Under the pieces are notes generated by a model. The model made no database searches and was not told the origin of the DNA. It was given only the letters and a program-made list of their open reading frames with translations. The translations under genes and the position numbers were made by a program. This document shows positions 26,944 to 35,829 of a stretch of 64,000 nt of DNA, piece after piece. The stretch covers positions 1-64,000 of the forward strand of contig JAKAKI010000072.1 in assembly GCA_021813505.1 (NCBI GenBank), read 5' to 3'. The stretch is from a bacterium (GTDB lineage Bacteria > Zixibacteria > MSB-5A5 > WJJR01). Each line of letters opens with the position of its first letter. The stretch's first letter is position 1.

Positions 26944-27431
26944 GACGCGACTTCCAGATAAGTGTTGAAGGGCACGATATCCGACTTGTCCACCTCGAGT
27001 TCACCTTCGGGTGTGAGGCTGATCCGATACCACGCAAGCGGCTTGGGAGCCGGGCCACCCATGTTAATGCCCTGCTGATCATATGTGCTTCCATGACACG
27101 GACAGTCGAAGCCGACATCAGTCGCGCGAACTGTACAGCCGAGATGCGTGCAAACCGTGCTGATGGCCGCGAATCTGTTTCCGTCCCGTCTGACCATCAG
27201 GCGCGCCGCGGGAAGATCCAGGTAGCTGCCCTGCGGAAATGCGTTAGGCCTGCCGACCCGAACTTTGCTGGACGATCCATATATCACTCGCGGCTTCAGG
27301 AAGATCATGTTGAACAGACTCATCGCTCCTGCCGCCGTAGCGAGCGTTACCGTGGTAACCGTAGTCAGGAACCGCCGCCGTCCCTCGTCGGGCGGCGCGC
27401 TTCGCTCAGGATCGATGTGTAAAGGCGCCAT
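26940..27431 (-). CDS. Rieske iron-sulfur protein
   Basis: The 163-residue protein has an N-terminal RRRFL plus hydrophobic segment (Tat-type signal anchor, residues about 15-40) and the [2Fe-2S] ligands in CTHLGC and CPCHGSTYD. It transfers electrons from quinol at the Qo site. ATG 27431 is six nt after GAGGAGG; an ATG two codons earlier abuts the ribosome site. It overlaps ccoS by 26 bp and cytochrome b by 4 bp. Confidence 0.94.
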   Translation of the reverse strand: MAPLHIDPERSAPPDEGRRRFLTTVTTVTLATAAGAMSLFNMIFLKPRVIYGSSSKVRVGRPNAFPQGSYLDLPAARLMVRRDGNRFAAISTVCTHLGCTVRATDVGFDCPCHGSTYDQQGINMGGPAPKPLAWYRISLTPEGELEVDKSDIVPFNTYLEVAS

Positions 27432-27576
27432 CGTCATCCTCCTCGTGAAACATCTGGTACTTCGTCTCTTCCAGATTATCAAACTGGCCGGTGCGGACTC
27501 CCCAGATAAAGACGAGAGTTGCACTCATCGCCATCAGCAGGCCACCCGCAAGCAGGCCGATCTCAAGCGTATTCAC
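27406..27576 (-). CDS. ccoS: CcoS-type cbb3 oxidase assembly protein
   Basis: The 56-residue single-span protein (VNTLEIGLLAGGLLMAMSAT then VFIWGVRTGQFDNLEE) shows the CcoS hallmark W-x-VR-x-GQFD-x-LE followed by an acidic tail. CcoS is needed for cofactor insertion into CcoN. It is separated from the other cco assembly genes and lies at the 5' end of the operon. GTG 27576 overlaps the upstream stop (GTGA); a longer start inside the upstream gene is unlikely. Confidence 0.85.
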   Translation of the reverse strand: MNTLEIGLLAGGLLMAMSATLVFIWGVRTGQFDNLEETKYQMFHEEDDDGAFTHRS

Positions 27577-29375
27577 TGTTGTGGCTTCCTTTCGAGCAGG
27601 CGCACCTCCGGCTCCTGCGTCCATGGCTCGAAGTTGCAGAGGCTCTCCATCGTGATCGCATCAGTTGGACAGCGTTCCGCGCAGTACCCGCAGCGAATGC
27701 AGCGGTCCTCATCTTTGATAATGGCACTCATACCCGGAAAATCCGCTCCCAGGCCGATCTCTTCAGTCGTTACCAGCTTTAGGCACCACGTCGGGCAGAC
27801 ATCGGCACAACCGCCGCACAGAATGCACTTGGTGCCGTCGAAGATCGTCTCGACCTCGCAGCGCAGGCATCGCGCGCCCTGTTCCCTCGCTGTCTTGTCC
27901 GGGAATGTCAGCTCGACTTGGGCATCCGGGCTAGACCAGCGGGAGTTCTCATCGGAGCACGGTGGCAGACGGCGGGGCAGGCGCAGATAGTCGTGCCTCA
28001 ATCCCTGGCGCACCGCTTCCTCAACGAACCCGAGTCCCCCAGTCCGCTTTCCTGAGTCGCGGTGTGCCTCCTCGATTCCCAAGCGCCGGGATATTCCACG
28101 CGCCGCCCGTTGTCCGTGGGCAATCGCGTCAATGAAGAGGCCGGGACCGAGTGCGATGTCGCCGATCGCATAGAGCCAGGGAACAGAAGTGGCCCCTGAA
28201 TTCCGGTCCGCCAGCAGACTTCCCGATCGTCCGAATTCAAGACTCGACACTCCGTTCGCAAATCCCGGGTCACTCTGCTGGCCCACGGCCACCACGATGT
28301 GATCGCAGGCAATTACTTCTTCGGTTCCAGGGGTTAGTTCGGGTGCAAACCGGCCGGCCTCATCGAAAACTCGTGAAACCGCCCGTGTCTCCAGCCCCGT
28401 GATCACTCCATTCTCACCGACGAACCGCACGGGCCCACGACGGTTGATCAGGGCGATATTCTCCTCTTTCCCTTCGATTATTTCGATTTCGTCTGCCGGC
28501 ATTTCGTGCAGGGCTTCTAGGCAGACGAGAGTCACAGACGTCGTGCCTGGCATGCGACGGGCAGATCTCGCGCAATCGTAGGCCACGTTGCCACCACCGA
28601 TCACCACTGTGCGGCCCAGCGCCCGGCCTCGCTGCTGTTCGTTGAACTTCTCAAGGAACTCAAACCCGCCGGTGACGCCGTCCAAGTCATTCCCCGGAAG
28701 GTTGAGTGCACGTGATTTCTGAAGCCCGACAGCGATAACGATGTACTCGAATCCCTGCGCGTGCAATTCGTCGATCGTAATGTCCCGCCCAACAGTCGTG
28801 CCACACCGCAGTTCGACACCCAAGTGCAGGATGGCTTCGATTTCCTTGCGCCAAAGGCCTCGCGGGAGCCGATAAACCGGCACACCAGTCCTTAGCATCC
28901 CGCCTGCTTCTGGTCCCGACTCGAAGACCGTGACTTGAACACCGAGTCGGGCGAGGTCATGGGCACAGGTCATCCCTGCCACACCGGCACCAATGATCGC
29001 AACACGATGTTGCAGAGGTTCGGGATTCAAACTGCCGGGCGCGGTCGAATGGCGGAGCGTCTCGATTGGATCAACTGGCGTCTCGACTCCGTGACGTTCC
29101 GTGGCCGTACGTTTGATCGCGCGTATGGATACCGGTTTGTCGATTGCCCCCCGGCGGCATGCCCTTTCACAAGGGGCGCCGCAGACACGCCCGCAAATGG
29201 ATGCAAACGGGTTAGGTGCGCGCGCAATCCGGTAGGCCAGTGCATAGTCGCCGCTTGCAACTGCCTGGACATAGCCACGAGCATCGGTGCGGACCGGGCA
29301 GGCTTCACGGCAGGCGATCAGACGCTCGAAATAACGCGCATCGGGGATTTCAATTTGGGTCTTGACAGGATCCAT
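27573..29375 (-). CDS. GltD-like FAD/NAD(P) oxidoreductase with ferredoxin domains
   Basis: The 600-residue protein has an N-terminal Cys-rich domain as in glutamate synthase small subunits (ACREACPVRTDARGY, ICGRVCGAPCERACRRG). An FAD site (IIGAGVAGMTCAHDLARLG) and an NAD(P) site (VVIGGGNVAYDCARSARRM) follow. The C-terminus, from about residue 520, carries two [4Fe-4S] clusters (CILCGGCADVCPTWC and CIRCGYCAERCP). First in the bc-cbb3 operon, it may oxidise NAD(P)H or ferredoxin and feed the quinone pool or the Rieske/b complex. ATG 29375 fits a transcript starting near 29399. Confidence 0.87.
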   Translation of the reverse strand: MDPVKTQIEIPDARYFERLIACREACPVRTDARGYVQAVASGDYALAYRIARAPNPFASICGRVCGAPCERACRRGAIDKPVSIRAIKRTATERHGVETPVDPIETLRHSTAPGSLNPEPLQHRVAIIGAGVAGMTCAHDLARLGVQVTVFESGPEAGGMLRTGVPVYRLPRGLWRKEIEAILHLGVELRCGTTVGRDITIDELHAQGFEYIVIAVGLQKSRALNLPGNDLDGVTGGFEFLEKFNEQQRGRALGRTVVIGGGNVAYDCARSARRMPGTTSVTLVCLEALHEMPADEIEIIEGKEENIALINRRGPVRFVGENGVITGLETRAVSRVFDEAGRFAPELTPGTEEVIACDHIVVAVGQQSDPGFANGVSSLEFGRSGSLLADRNSGATSVPWLYAIGDIALGPGLFIDAIAHGQRAARGISRRLGIEEAHRDSGKRTGGLGFVEEAVRQGLRHDYLRLPRRLPPCSDENSRWSSPDAQVELTFPDKTAREQGARCLRCEVETIFDGTKCILCGGCADVCPTWCLKLVTTEEIGLGADFPGMSAIIKDEDRCIRCGYCAERCPTDAITMESLCNFEPWTQEPEVRLLERKPQQ

Positions 29376-29410
29376 CGCGACTGCCGACCACGGCGGCAGC
29401 GGTCCGGAAA

Positions 29411-29425
29411 GCAAGTATCATGCCT
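29411..29425 (-). promoter_or_regulatory. Sigma-54 (-24/-12) promoter of the respiratory operon
   Basis: On the minus strand AGGCATG-ATAC-TTGC has GG and GC dinucleotides exactly 12 bp apart and matches TGGCACG-N4-TTGC at all but two bases. It lies 36 bp upstream of the GltD-like start codon and downstream of a sigma-54 activator gene. Confidence 0.72.
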
Positions 29426-29498
29426 GCCACGTAAGCCGATGGGAGGGAGTGTGTTCCATCTCACTGATGGTCCTGAGAACTGTAAGTGGGGTCTCTTT

Positions 29499-29519
29499 GT
29501 CACCCCAGTTTGGGGCGAC
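29499..29519. promoter_or_regulatory. Inverted repeat, likely activator (UAS) site
   Basis: GTCACCCC-AGTTT-GGGGCGAC is a near-perfect 8-bp inverted repeat centred about 92 bp upstream of the -24/-12 promoter, a usual distance for NtrC-type enhancer sites. The neighbouring GGGGT (29488-29492) adds a second possible half-site. It is the only such palindrome in the intergenic region. Confidence 0.55.
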
Positions 29520-29582
29520 TTTGTATGGCAAGCTCGGTGGTTGGGGAAGACGGCTGCTAATATCTAATGAGGGGACCAACTC

Positions 29583-31004
29583 TTAGGACTTCCTGGCCGT
29601 CGTGTCCGGATCGAGGAGTCCATAGCGCTGAATCTTGGAAAAGAGCGTCCGGCGGTCAATTCCCAATGTGGCTGCTGCGACGGACCGATTCCAGCCGCAC
29701 TTTCGCAGTACGAGTTCAATGTGCTCCTTCTCGATCTCTACAAGCGTCTGTAATTCGCAGGGAGTATCGGCAGAACGATCAGGCAGTTCGGTGATCACGG
29801 GACGACTATCTTCTCGGTCGGGAAGATCTGACAGCTTAATATGACGTCCCCCTGCGCGCACGAGGGCCCTCTCGATTGCATTTCGCAATTCTCGAACGTT
29901 TCCCGGCCAGCGTCGGCTGGCAAGCGTTTCCAGAACTTCCGGTTCGAATCCGTGGCACGGTATGGAATGATCGTCGATCAATTCCGCCAGCAGGTGATCG
30001 GCGAGCATGGGAATATCGCCTGGTCGTGCAAGCAGTTCTGGCATTTGAATGTGGAGAACATTGAGGCGAAAATACAAATCCTCACGGAATTCGCCCCGTT
30101 GGACCATCGCCTCAAGGCTCCGGTTGGTGGCACTGATGATCCGCAGATCCACCGGGGTGGACTTCGTGGCTCCCAAACGCCTGATCTCGTGCTCCTCAAT
30201 AACACGAAGAAGTTTCGCCTGCTGGACGAACGGTATCTCACCGACTTCATCCAAACACAGTGACCCACCGCTGGATCGTTCGATCAGCCCCGGACGGTCG
30301 GCGGTTGCCCCAGTGAATGCTCCGCGCTGACATCCGAACATCTCGCTTTCGAAGAGAGTCTCAGGAATCGCTGCGCAATTGACTGCAATAAAGGTACCCT
30401 TCGCCCGGGCACTGAGGTAGTGAATAGCTCTGGCTGCAAGTTCCTTGCCAGTTCCGCTTCGACCAGTAATCAGCACGGGAGCCGAGACCTTGGCGGCATC
30501 GGTGACTAACTGCCGAACTTGCTGCATCGCCGGCGAAGTGCCTATCAGGCGGTCCGCTGAATACTGGGACCTGGTCACCTGGGCCAGATGCCTCACCCGC
30601 CTGGTCAGCCCGATCTCACGGGTCGCGTTGCGAAGCACTCCGGCCACTTCATCAACCCGGAAGGGTTTGCAGATGTAGGAGTATGCGCCGGCCTGCATGG
30701 CATCGACTGCGGCATCCACCGAACCGAACGCGGTCATGAGAACGACCTTCGTTTCTGGCCACTTGTCGAGGATCGCGGGCAACAGACTTCGCCCATCCAT
30801 GCCCGGCATACGAATATCGGTGAGAACGATGTCGGCGGGCGCTGAGCGAAGAATCTCGAGCGCCCCGGCAGCGTCGGACGCCGTGCGCACACCATAACCC
30901 ATCCTGGCGACGTGCCGCTTCAGGATGTCCAGCATCTTTCGGTCGTCTTCGACGATAACGACGCGGAATTCACCAGCATCAGGATGGTCTTGCAGATTGT
31001 TCAT
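29583..31004 (-). CDS. Sigma-54-dependent response regulator (NtrC family)
   Basis: The 473-residue protein has a receiver domain (residues about 12-130, phospho-Asp in VLTDIRMPGMDG, Lys in CKPF), an AAA+ domain with Walker A TGRSGTGKE, the sigma-54 contact loop GAFTGA and Walker B GGSLCLDEVGEI, and a C-terminal Fis-type HTH (AAATLGIDRRTLFSKIQRYG). It should be phosphorylated by the kinase encoded upstream (4-bp overlap). A sigma-54 promoter and palindrome lie just after its stop, ahead of the bc-cbb3 operon, so that operon is its probable target. Confidence 0.93.
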   Translation of the reverse strand: MNNLQDHPDAGEFRVVIVEDDRKMLDILKRHVARMGYGVRTASDAAGALEILRSAPADIVLTDIRMPGMDGRSLLPAILDKWPETKVVLMTAFGSVDAAVDAMQAGAYSYICKPFRVDEVAGVLRNATREIGLTRRVRHLAQVTRSQYSADRLIGTSPAMQQVRQLVTDAAKVSAPVLITGRSGTGKELAARAIHYLSARAKGTFIAVNCAAIPETLFESEMFGCQRGAFTGATADRPGLIERSSGGSLCLDEVGEIPFVQQAKLLRVIEEHEIRRLGATKSTPVDLRIISATNRSLEAMVQRGEFREDLYFRLNVLHIQMPELLARPGDIPMLADHLLAELIDDHSIPCHGFEPEVLETLASRRWPGNVRELRNAIERALVRAGGRHIKLSDLPDREDSRPVITELPDRSADTPCELQTLVEIEKEHIELVLRKCGWNRSVAAATLGIDRRTLFSKIQRYGLLDPDTTARKS

Positions 31005-32950
31005 TCGCCCTGCTCCGGAGCTCGCGCGAGCTGAAGAACGAAACAGGCACCGCCAAGCGGGCTGCCGATCACGCGAAGGTCTCCCTTGTGCGATTCCACG
31101 ATGCGCGCACAGACCGCCAAACCCAGACCGGTACCTTCCGCGCGCGTCGTAAAGAACGGATTGAACACCTGCTCTCTCAGCTCCACGGGAATCCCGGGAC
31201 CATCGTCATGAACTTCCAGAGTAACCGTATCCTCGGTGTCCCCGGAACAGTAACCCACAAGTTTCAGGTGTCCCTGCTCCGCAACGGCCTCGATGGCATT
31301 AAGCATCAAGTTGACCAGCACCTGATGAATGGCGTCTGGCTGCGCCAGAACGACCGGAAGATCCTCGGAGACATTCAGCTCCACGCTGACCTTCTTCTTT
31401 TGCAGCGGAACGCGCATGAGAGTGAGCACGCGCTCGGCAATCTGTCGCAGTGAGACCGGCACGCGCGGGCTTTGGCTCTCACGGGCGAAGGCGAGGAGAT
31501 CGGCGACCAGACTCCCAATGCGTTCCGTTTCGGCCACGATGCTGGAAAGCTCCATGCGAATCGGGCTGGTGGGTGCCTGGTCGAGGAGAAGATACTCGGC
31601 CGTGGCACTGATGATATTCAGCGGCGTTCCGATCTCGTGGGCAAGACCGGCAGCAAGACTCCCGACTGCAGCCAGCTTTTCGGAACGAACCATCTGACGT
31701 TCGGTGCGAACCGTTTCGCGCGCATCCCGAATCAGCGCGGCTACCCCTGTGATCTTCTGATCGGTGTCGCGAATGGGGGCCACCGAGAGGTCTACCGGGA
31801 TCATCTCGCCCGAAACATGGCGGCACTGGATCCGGCGCCCGCGAAGTGCCGTATTCTGGCTCATCGCCTCGAATGCCGCCGCCGCACCTTCGCCACCGAG
31901 GATTTCCTCCAGTGAGGATTCGGCAGAACCATGATCGACAACGCCGAATAGCGCTTCCGCTCCGCTATTCCACCCGGTAATGCGCCCCTCACGGTCGGTA
32001 ATGAAAACTGCTCCTCCGATTTCGTTGATGACGTGACTCAGCAACTGGTGATGGGCATCGAGTCTCGTGCGGAGGTGCTGAACCTCACTGAGGTCCTCGA
32101 TAAACATGGAACAGCCCATGCTCACGCCCGCTTCATCGCGCAGACAGACAGCGGATATCGCAACTGGAACCAGACGGCCGTCTTTGGCTTTCCTCACAGT
32201 CTCCATCCGGGGGACCCGCTCCTCACGCGCGGCGCAATCCAGCATCCCGGGGATTTCCGCCTGCCGGTCCTCGGGTACCAGCATTTCGATTTTCCGGCCC
32301 AGCACCTCGTCGACTTCATATCCGAACACCGTTTGTGCGGACGGTGACCAGCTCACGATGCGGTGCTGATTGTCAATGATCAGAAGTGCAACAGAGGAGG
32401 AGGAAGCAGCCTCATTCAACACATGCTGGATGTTCTCGCTTGGACCTGTTCCGGGACCGGGAAGACGGCGAAGTTCGGTCAGCGCCTCCAGGACCCACTT
32501 CTGCCCGTTGGCTGGACTACTGACCGGTAGCGCCTGCACACGGTACATCCTTCGGGATTCACCCGGACGGCCGCGCACGCGCAATCCCTCGCGCGCCTCC
32601 CCAAATTGGAACACCAGCACCGGAAGACAATCTTCACAACGGCTCTGCCGGCCGAAATGAGAGGCAAAACAATGGCTTTCCCCAACCTTGACGTCGGGGA
32701 ACCACTCCCTGGCCGCCGCATTCTGCCACACGACGACCATCCGGGGATCAACCAGTGTGAGACCAACCCCAAGAATCGACGCGGCATTGCCCAGCGTGTC
32801 CAAGTCTTGCGGTGTGTCGATCTCCAATGGTTTGCCTACGATCGCGTGCATCCCAACTCCCGGCATATCGTCCGTTCGGTGCACCGTAAGATACAAGCAA
32901 TCCATGTTTCGTGCCAACAACTGCGGCGTGGGCAACCGCGGCATGGGCAT
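31001..32950 (-). CDS. PAS-domain sensor histidine kinase
   Basis: The roughly 649-residue soluble kinase has no clear membrane helices. An N-terminal PAS-like domain contains four clustered cysteines (ESHCFASHF...SRCEDCLPV, residues about 95-112), which could bind a metal or sense redox state. Two further PAS domains follow (VIDNQHRIVSWSPSAQ is split around residue 200; the second contains FITDREGRITGWN). The H-box is LAAGLAHEIGTPLN and the ATPase boxes are LMLNAIEA, DDGPGIP and GTGLGLAV. ATG 32950 is preceded by AGGAG. It is coupled to the response regulator gene; the cue is probably oxygen or redox, an inference from the target operon. Confidence 0.88.
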   Translation of the reverse strand: MPMPRLPTPQLLARNMDCLYLTVHRTDDMPGVGMHAIVGKPLEIDTPQDLDTLGNAASILGVGLTLVDPRMVVVWQNAAAREWFPDVKVGESHCFASHFGRQSRCEDCLPVLVFQFGEAREGLRVRGRPGESRRMYRVQALPVSSPANGQKWVLEALTELRRLPGPGTGPSENIQHVLNEAASSSSVALLIIDNQHRIVSWSPSAQTVFGYEVDEVLGRKIEMLVPEDRQAEIPGMLDCAAREERVPRMETVRKAKDGRLVPVAISAVCLRDEAGVSMGCSMFIEDLSEVQHLRTRLDAHHQLLSHVINEIGGAVFITDREGRITGWNSGAEALFGVVDHGSAESSLEEILGGEGAAAAFEAMSQNTALRGRRIQCRHVSGEMIPVDLSVAPIRDTDQKITGVAALIRDARETVRTERQMVRSEKLAAVGSLAAGLAHEIGTPLNIISATAEYLLLDQAPTSPIRMELSSIVAETERIGSLVADLLAFARESQSPRVPVSLRQIAERVLTLMRVPLQKKKVSVELNVSEDLPVVLAQPDAIHQVLVNLMLNAIEAVAEQGHLKLVGYCSGDTEDTVTLEVHDDGPGIPVELREQVFNPFFTTRAEGTGLGLAVCARIVESHKGDLRVIGSPLGGACFVLQLARAPEQGE

Positions 32951-33020
32951 TGCGCTCCTGCATGACGAATCGTAGATTGCAGCCGCGTCGTGGACGAATT
33001 GGGGGATGAGGAACACGCCG

Positions 33021-33902
33021 ATGAAGAAGCAGAGACAGCCGGAAACTCAGTCTGGCAAGACGGCAAAGCCGAAGAAACGGAAGCCGATGTCCACAGGTTC
33101 CTTACCGTCACTTCGGTCGATGAGGGATCTCCTGGCGGACTTTGGAATGCTGGGGAGTAGGCGCATGAGTGCCACGGAAGAGGCGCAGTTGCTCATGTAC
33201 GAGGCCTGGGATGCTTCGACCACCAAGCAACGCATCGCGATGGCCCGCCAGGCCCTGGCAATATCGCCGCGCTGTGCGGACGCCTACGTGCTGCTTGCGG
33301 AGGAGTTCGCCAGATCACGCGACGAGTCCCTGGAACTCTATCGCCAAGGCGTCGAGGCCGGGGAGCGCACTTTGGGGAAGAAACGATTTCAGGCATACAC
33401 GGGCTGCTTCTGGGGTGTACTGGAGACGCGTCCGTATATGAGGGCGCGTGCTGGTCTTGCTCAAACCTTGTGGAGCGTCGGCAGGCACGATGAGGCGATT
33501 GAGCACTACTGGGCAATGCTGCGACTCAACCCCAACGACAACCAGGGCATCCGTGATCTGTTGATGCCGTGCTTGATCGAGACACAGCGGGATGAGGAAG
33601 CGGAGAAGCTCTTTCGGCAATACAAAGACGACGGGATGGCTGTCTGGATGTACTCGAGGGCGCTCCTGGATTTTCGCAAGCACGGCGACAGCCCGGTTGC
33701 CAATCGGGCGTTGGAGGCAGCCATCAAGGAGAACCGGTTCATCCCGCCATATTTGCTGGGGCGAAAGAAGCTGCCGCGACGTCTGCCGGGTCACTACGGG
33801 TATGGCGACGTTAACGAAGCCGTACTGTACGCATTTGGCAACCAGAGAGCTTGGCAGGCAATGCCGGGCGCTATGGAATGGCTTGGAACCAGGACGGCGT
33901 AG
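33021..33902 (+). CDS. TPR-repeat protein of unknown function
   Basis: The 293-residue soluble protein has a basic start (MKKQRQPETQSGKTAKPKKR) and tetratricopeptide-like helices: RIAMARQALAISPRCADAYV (about 75-94) and HDEAIEHYWAMLRLNPNDNQ (about 155-175). The C-terminal YGYGDVNEAVLYAFGNQRAW motif is typical of a family of small TPR proteins of unknown role. It is divergent from the kinase gene. The last roughly 150 bp of the gene and the following 400 bp recur, degenerate, at 62625-63190. GAGGA precedes ATG 33021. Confidence 0.7.
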   Translation: MKKQRQPETQSGKTAKPKKRKPMSTGSLPSLRSMRDLLADFGMLGSRRMSATEEAQLLMYEAWDASTTKQRIAMARQALAISPRCADAYVLLAEEFARSRDESLELYRQGVEAGERTLGKKRFQAYTGCFWGVLETRPYMRARAGLAQTLWSVGRHDEAIEHYWAMLRLNPNDNQGIRDLLMPCLIETQRDEEAEKLFRQYKDDGMAVWMYSRALLDFRKHGDSPVANRALEAAIKENRFIPPYLLGRKKLPRRLPGHYGYGDVNEAVLYAFGNQRAWQAMPGAMEWLGTRTA

Positions 33903-34330
33903 CGGACTGACGGAGCAGCCCGCCTCGGCTCAGTCAAAAGTGGTAGGGTTCAGGGTTTCGCGGCGAAAGGGAAGACAACTACCAGCGACGGGACACTCGA
34001 AGAAGTTCGTAGATCGTTTCACTCGGCCCGCCATTTCTAACACCTTAACCCGCAATGAGTTACAAGGCCACCTTGTTACGGCTTCGAACTTTCCGCATTC
34101 ATGAATTTGTAACTCCGCACCACACAGCACATTAGCAATCCGCCACTATCGCCATTTCGCAGTCTCGCAATTGAACCCCTGACGTAACGGTGCACGAAAA
34201 GCGCCGCGATTCCCGCTCAACCACCCGCGATTTCCGTCTCGGAGTATTGGATTCGGTGACGCTCTGAAACTACAAGGGCGCCCGAAGACGCCCCTTGTTT
34301 GCACTGCCTCACGCTCTCGACGGGCTTGAT
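33750..34330. repeat. Duplicated segment, copy 1
   Basis: This covers the 3' end of the TPR gene, about 370 bp of non-coding DNA and a GC-rich hairpin. The same order of words recurs at 62625-63190: GGGGC(A/G)AAAGAAGCTGCCGC, then GGGTATGGCGACGT, then CAGGGTTTCGCGG, then CGTTTCACTCGGCCCGCCAT, then GGTGACNCTC, then the hairpin. Both copies are followed at once by the 3' end of a dockerin-type gene on the minus strand. Apart from the TPR end no gene is seen in 33903-34344. Confidence 0.85.
34273..34297. terminator. Hairpin downstream of dockerin protein gene
   Basis: CAAGGGCG-CCCGAAGA-CGCCCCTTG forms a stem with one bulged or mismatched pair and is followed by TTT on the plus strand and by TAG/TTTC on the other. 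It lies between convergent genes and could stop both. An equivalent hairpin lies at 63160-63182. Confidence 0.6.
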
Positions 34331-34344
34331 GCGTCGCCCGCGAC

Positions 34345-35829
34345 TCACTGCTGCCCGGCGCACGACTGCTTGGCGCAGAATTCGGTGTCCGGGTTTGCTG
34401 CTTTGAAGGCGACTGCAATCACGTGAAGAACATCCAGGATGTCAGTCACCCCGCTGCAGTCGACATCGGTGCGCGCGCGGGGACAGGTCGGGTCGAGCTT
34501 CTCGTCGGTGCCCCCGAACGCTACGTCAATGCACGCTACCACGTCGAAAACATCCGTCACCACACTGTCACATTTGGGGTCGCCGTGACAAGGACAGCAC
34601 GGATGGCAGCGTGAATCCTCAAAGGTGCGGAAGATGTTATAAACTGGGATAGTCGACCATTCCCGGTTGCCATCCTGGTCAAAGTCGGTCATCTGCATTT
34701 CCACGAATTTGCCATAAGTGCTTCTTTCCCACGTGCATCCTGGGACAAAGTCCCCGATGGCCTCATCCCATTCCCACACCCGGGTGATTTCAAGGTTCAA
34801 GAACAACTCGTCCAGACCGTCACAGTCGATATCGACCGCGTAGACATCATGACTTCCTTCTCCGCTGGCTGGTTCCTCGTGGTACCAGACGGCCTCGAAC
34901 TTGTTGTCCGCGACAGCCCGGAGGAGCCAGGCGCGATAAAACAAGTCGCCGCCCGAGCTCGCCACCAAGGCATAGAGTGTCCCATCGGGCTTGGGCCGGC
35001 AGGCGACCGTGCTCTGATTCATCGCTCCCCTGTTATTGATCAAGTTGCCGATGTACGACAAAGTCCGCCCATCATACTCGAATAACCCGTACCCGTAATC
35101 GTTGCCGGTGATGAATTCGACTCGGTCGTCCCCATCGAAATCGCCAACCGCCGATTCCCCGAATGTATACCGGGGTGCGGCAGTAGTGGCCACCACAGTG
35201 AATGTGTCGCGTACCGGATCATAATGAATGATGACGGCCTCAGCGGGACCGAAGCCCGATGGTGTAGCATAGATTTCCAGAAACGAGTCCGCATCGACGT
35301 TCACCGGAATCGGATACATCCAAAAGGTCATCCCGGGGAATGCCATGCGCGCCCGAAGCCGCCAGTCTGGGGCGGAGTAGATCTCCAACAAGCCATCGCC
35401 GGAGGACGGGTCACCGCGCTGAACCACCAGCTCGAGTTGACCGTCCCGATCCAGATCCAGGGCGAACCAGGGATTCCCGCTCGGCAGCAGTAACACGGTT
35501 GTAGTCACGTGCAAGTTGGCGTCGATCGCATGGCGGATGATGGAGTCGCGGAAACTCGCTCCCCCGCGAGTGAATACATAACTGAGTTGGAGTAGCGAAT
35601 CATACGCATACGCGAAATGATCCTGCACAAGCAAGCCGTCGAAGATCAGTGAGCATTTGTTCGCTGATCCGCCGTCAACGGCATCAGTTTCGGCGTGCCT
35701 GGCAAGGCGAGTTGTTCCGGATAACCCGCCTCGTGGATGGACCGCTGTTTTCGAGTCGCTGGACGCAAGGACAAAGGCGACGCCAACCGCCAGCAGAAGG
35801 GTGGTTCGAATCACATCACCGAATCGCAT
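34345..35829 (-). CDS. Secreted FG-GAP/VCBS-like protein with dockerin-type C-terminus
   Basis: The 494-residue protein has a signal peptide (FGDVIRTTLLLAVGVAFVLA) and a beta-propeller-like body with calcium-binding FG-GAP/VCBS loops (DLDRDGQLELVV, NVDADSFLEIY, DFDGDDRVEFI, DIDCDGLDELF, DFDQDGNREW). Two C-terminal dockerin-like repeats follow (GDPKCDSVVTDVFDVVACID and TDVDCSGVTDILDVLHVIAV). A Cys-rich CHPCCPCHG linker precedes them. Dockerins normally bind cohesins; none is seen here, so the modules may instead anchor or stabilise surface proteins. Such single dockerin pairs are frequent in Zixibacteria-like genomes. Confidence 0.8.
   Translation of the reverse strand: MRFGDVIRTTLLLAVGVAFVLASSDSKTAVHPRGGLSGTTRLARHAETDAVDGGSANKCSLIFDGLLVQDHFAYAYDSLLQLSYVFTRGGASFRDSIIRHAIDANLHVTTTVLLLPSGNPWFALDLDRDGQLELVVQRGDPSSGDGLLEIYSAPDWRLRARMAFPGMTFWMYPIPVNVDADSFLEIYATPSGFGPAEAVIIHYDPVRDTFTVVATTAAPRYTFGESAVGDFDGDDRVEFITGNDYGYGLFEYDGRTLSYIGNLINNRGAMNQSTVACRPKPDGTLYALVASSGGDLFYRAWLLRAVADNKFEAVWYHEEPASGEGSHDVYAVDIDCDGLDELFLNLEITRVWEWDEAIGDFVPGCTWERSTYGKFVEMQMTDFDQDGNREWSTIPVYNIFRTFEDSRCHPCCPCHGDPKCDSVVTDVFDVVACIDVAFGGTDEKLDPTCPRARTDVDCSGVTDILDVLHVIAVAFKAANPDTEFCAKQSCAGQQ

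Noticed and set aside
29409-29429. TGGCAG as the -24 box of the sigma-54 promoter
   Set aside because: Its GG is 16 bp from the GC of TTGC; the overlapping AGGCATG gives the required 12-bp register.
34345-35829. Cellulosome-type scaffold system
   Set aside because: Only dockerin-like ends are present, with no cohesin-bearing scaffoldin or glycoside hydrolase nearby; surface proteins with dockerin tails are a better description.
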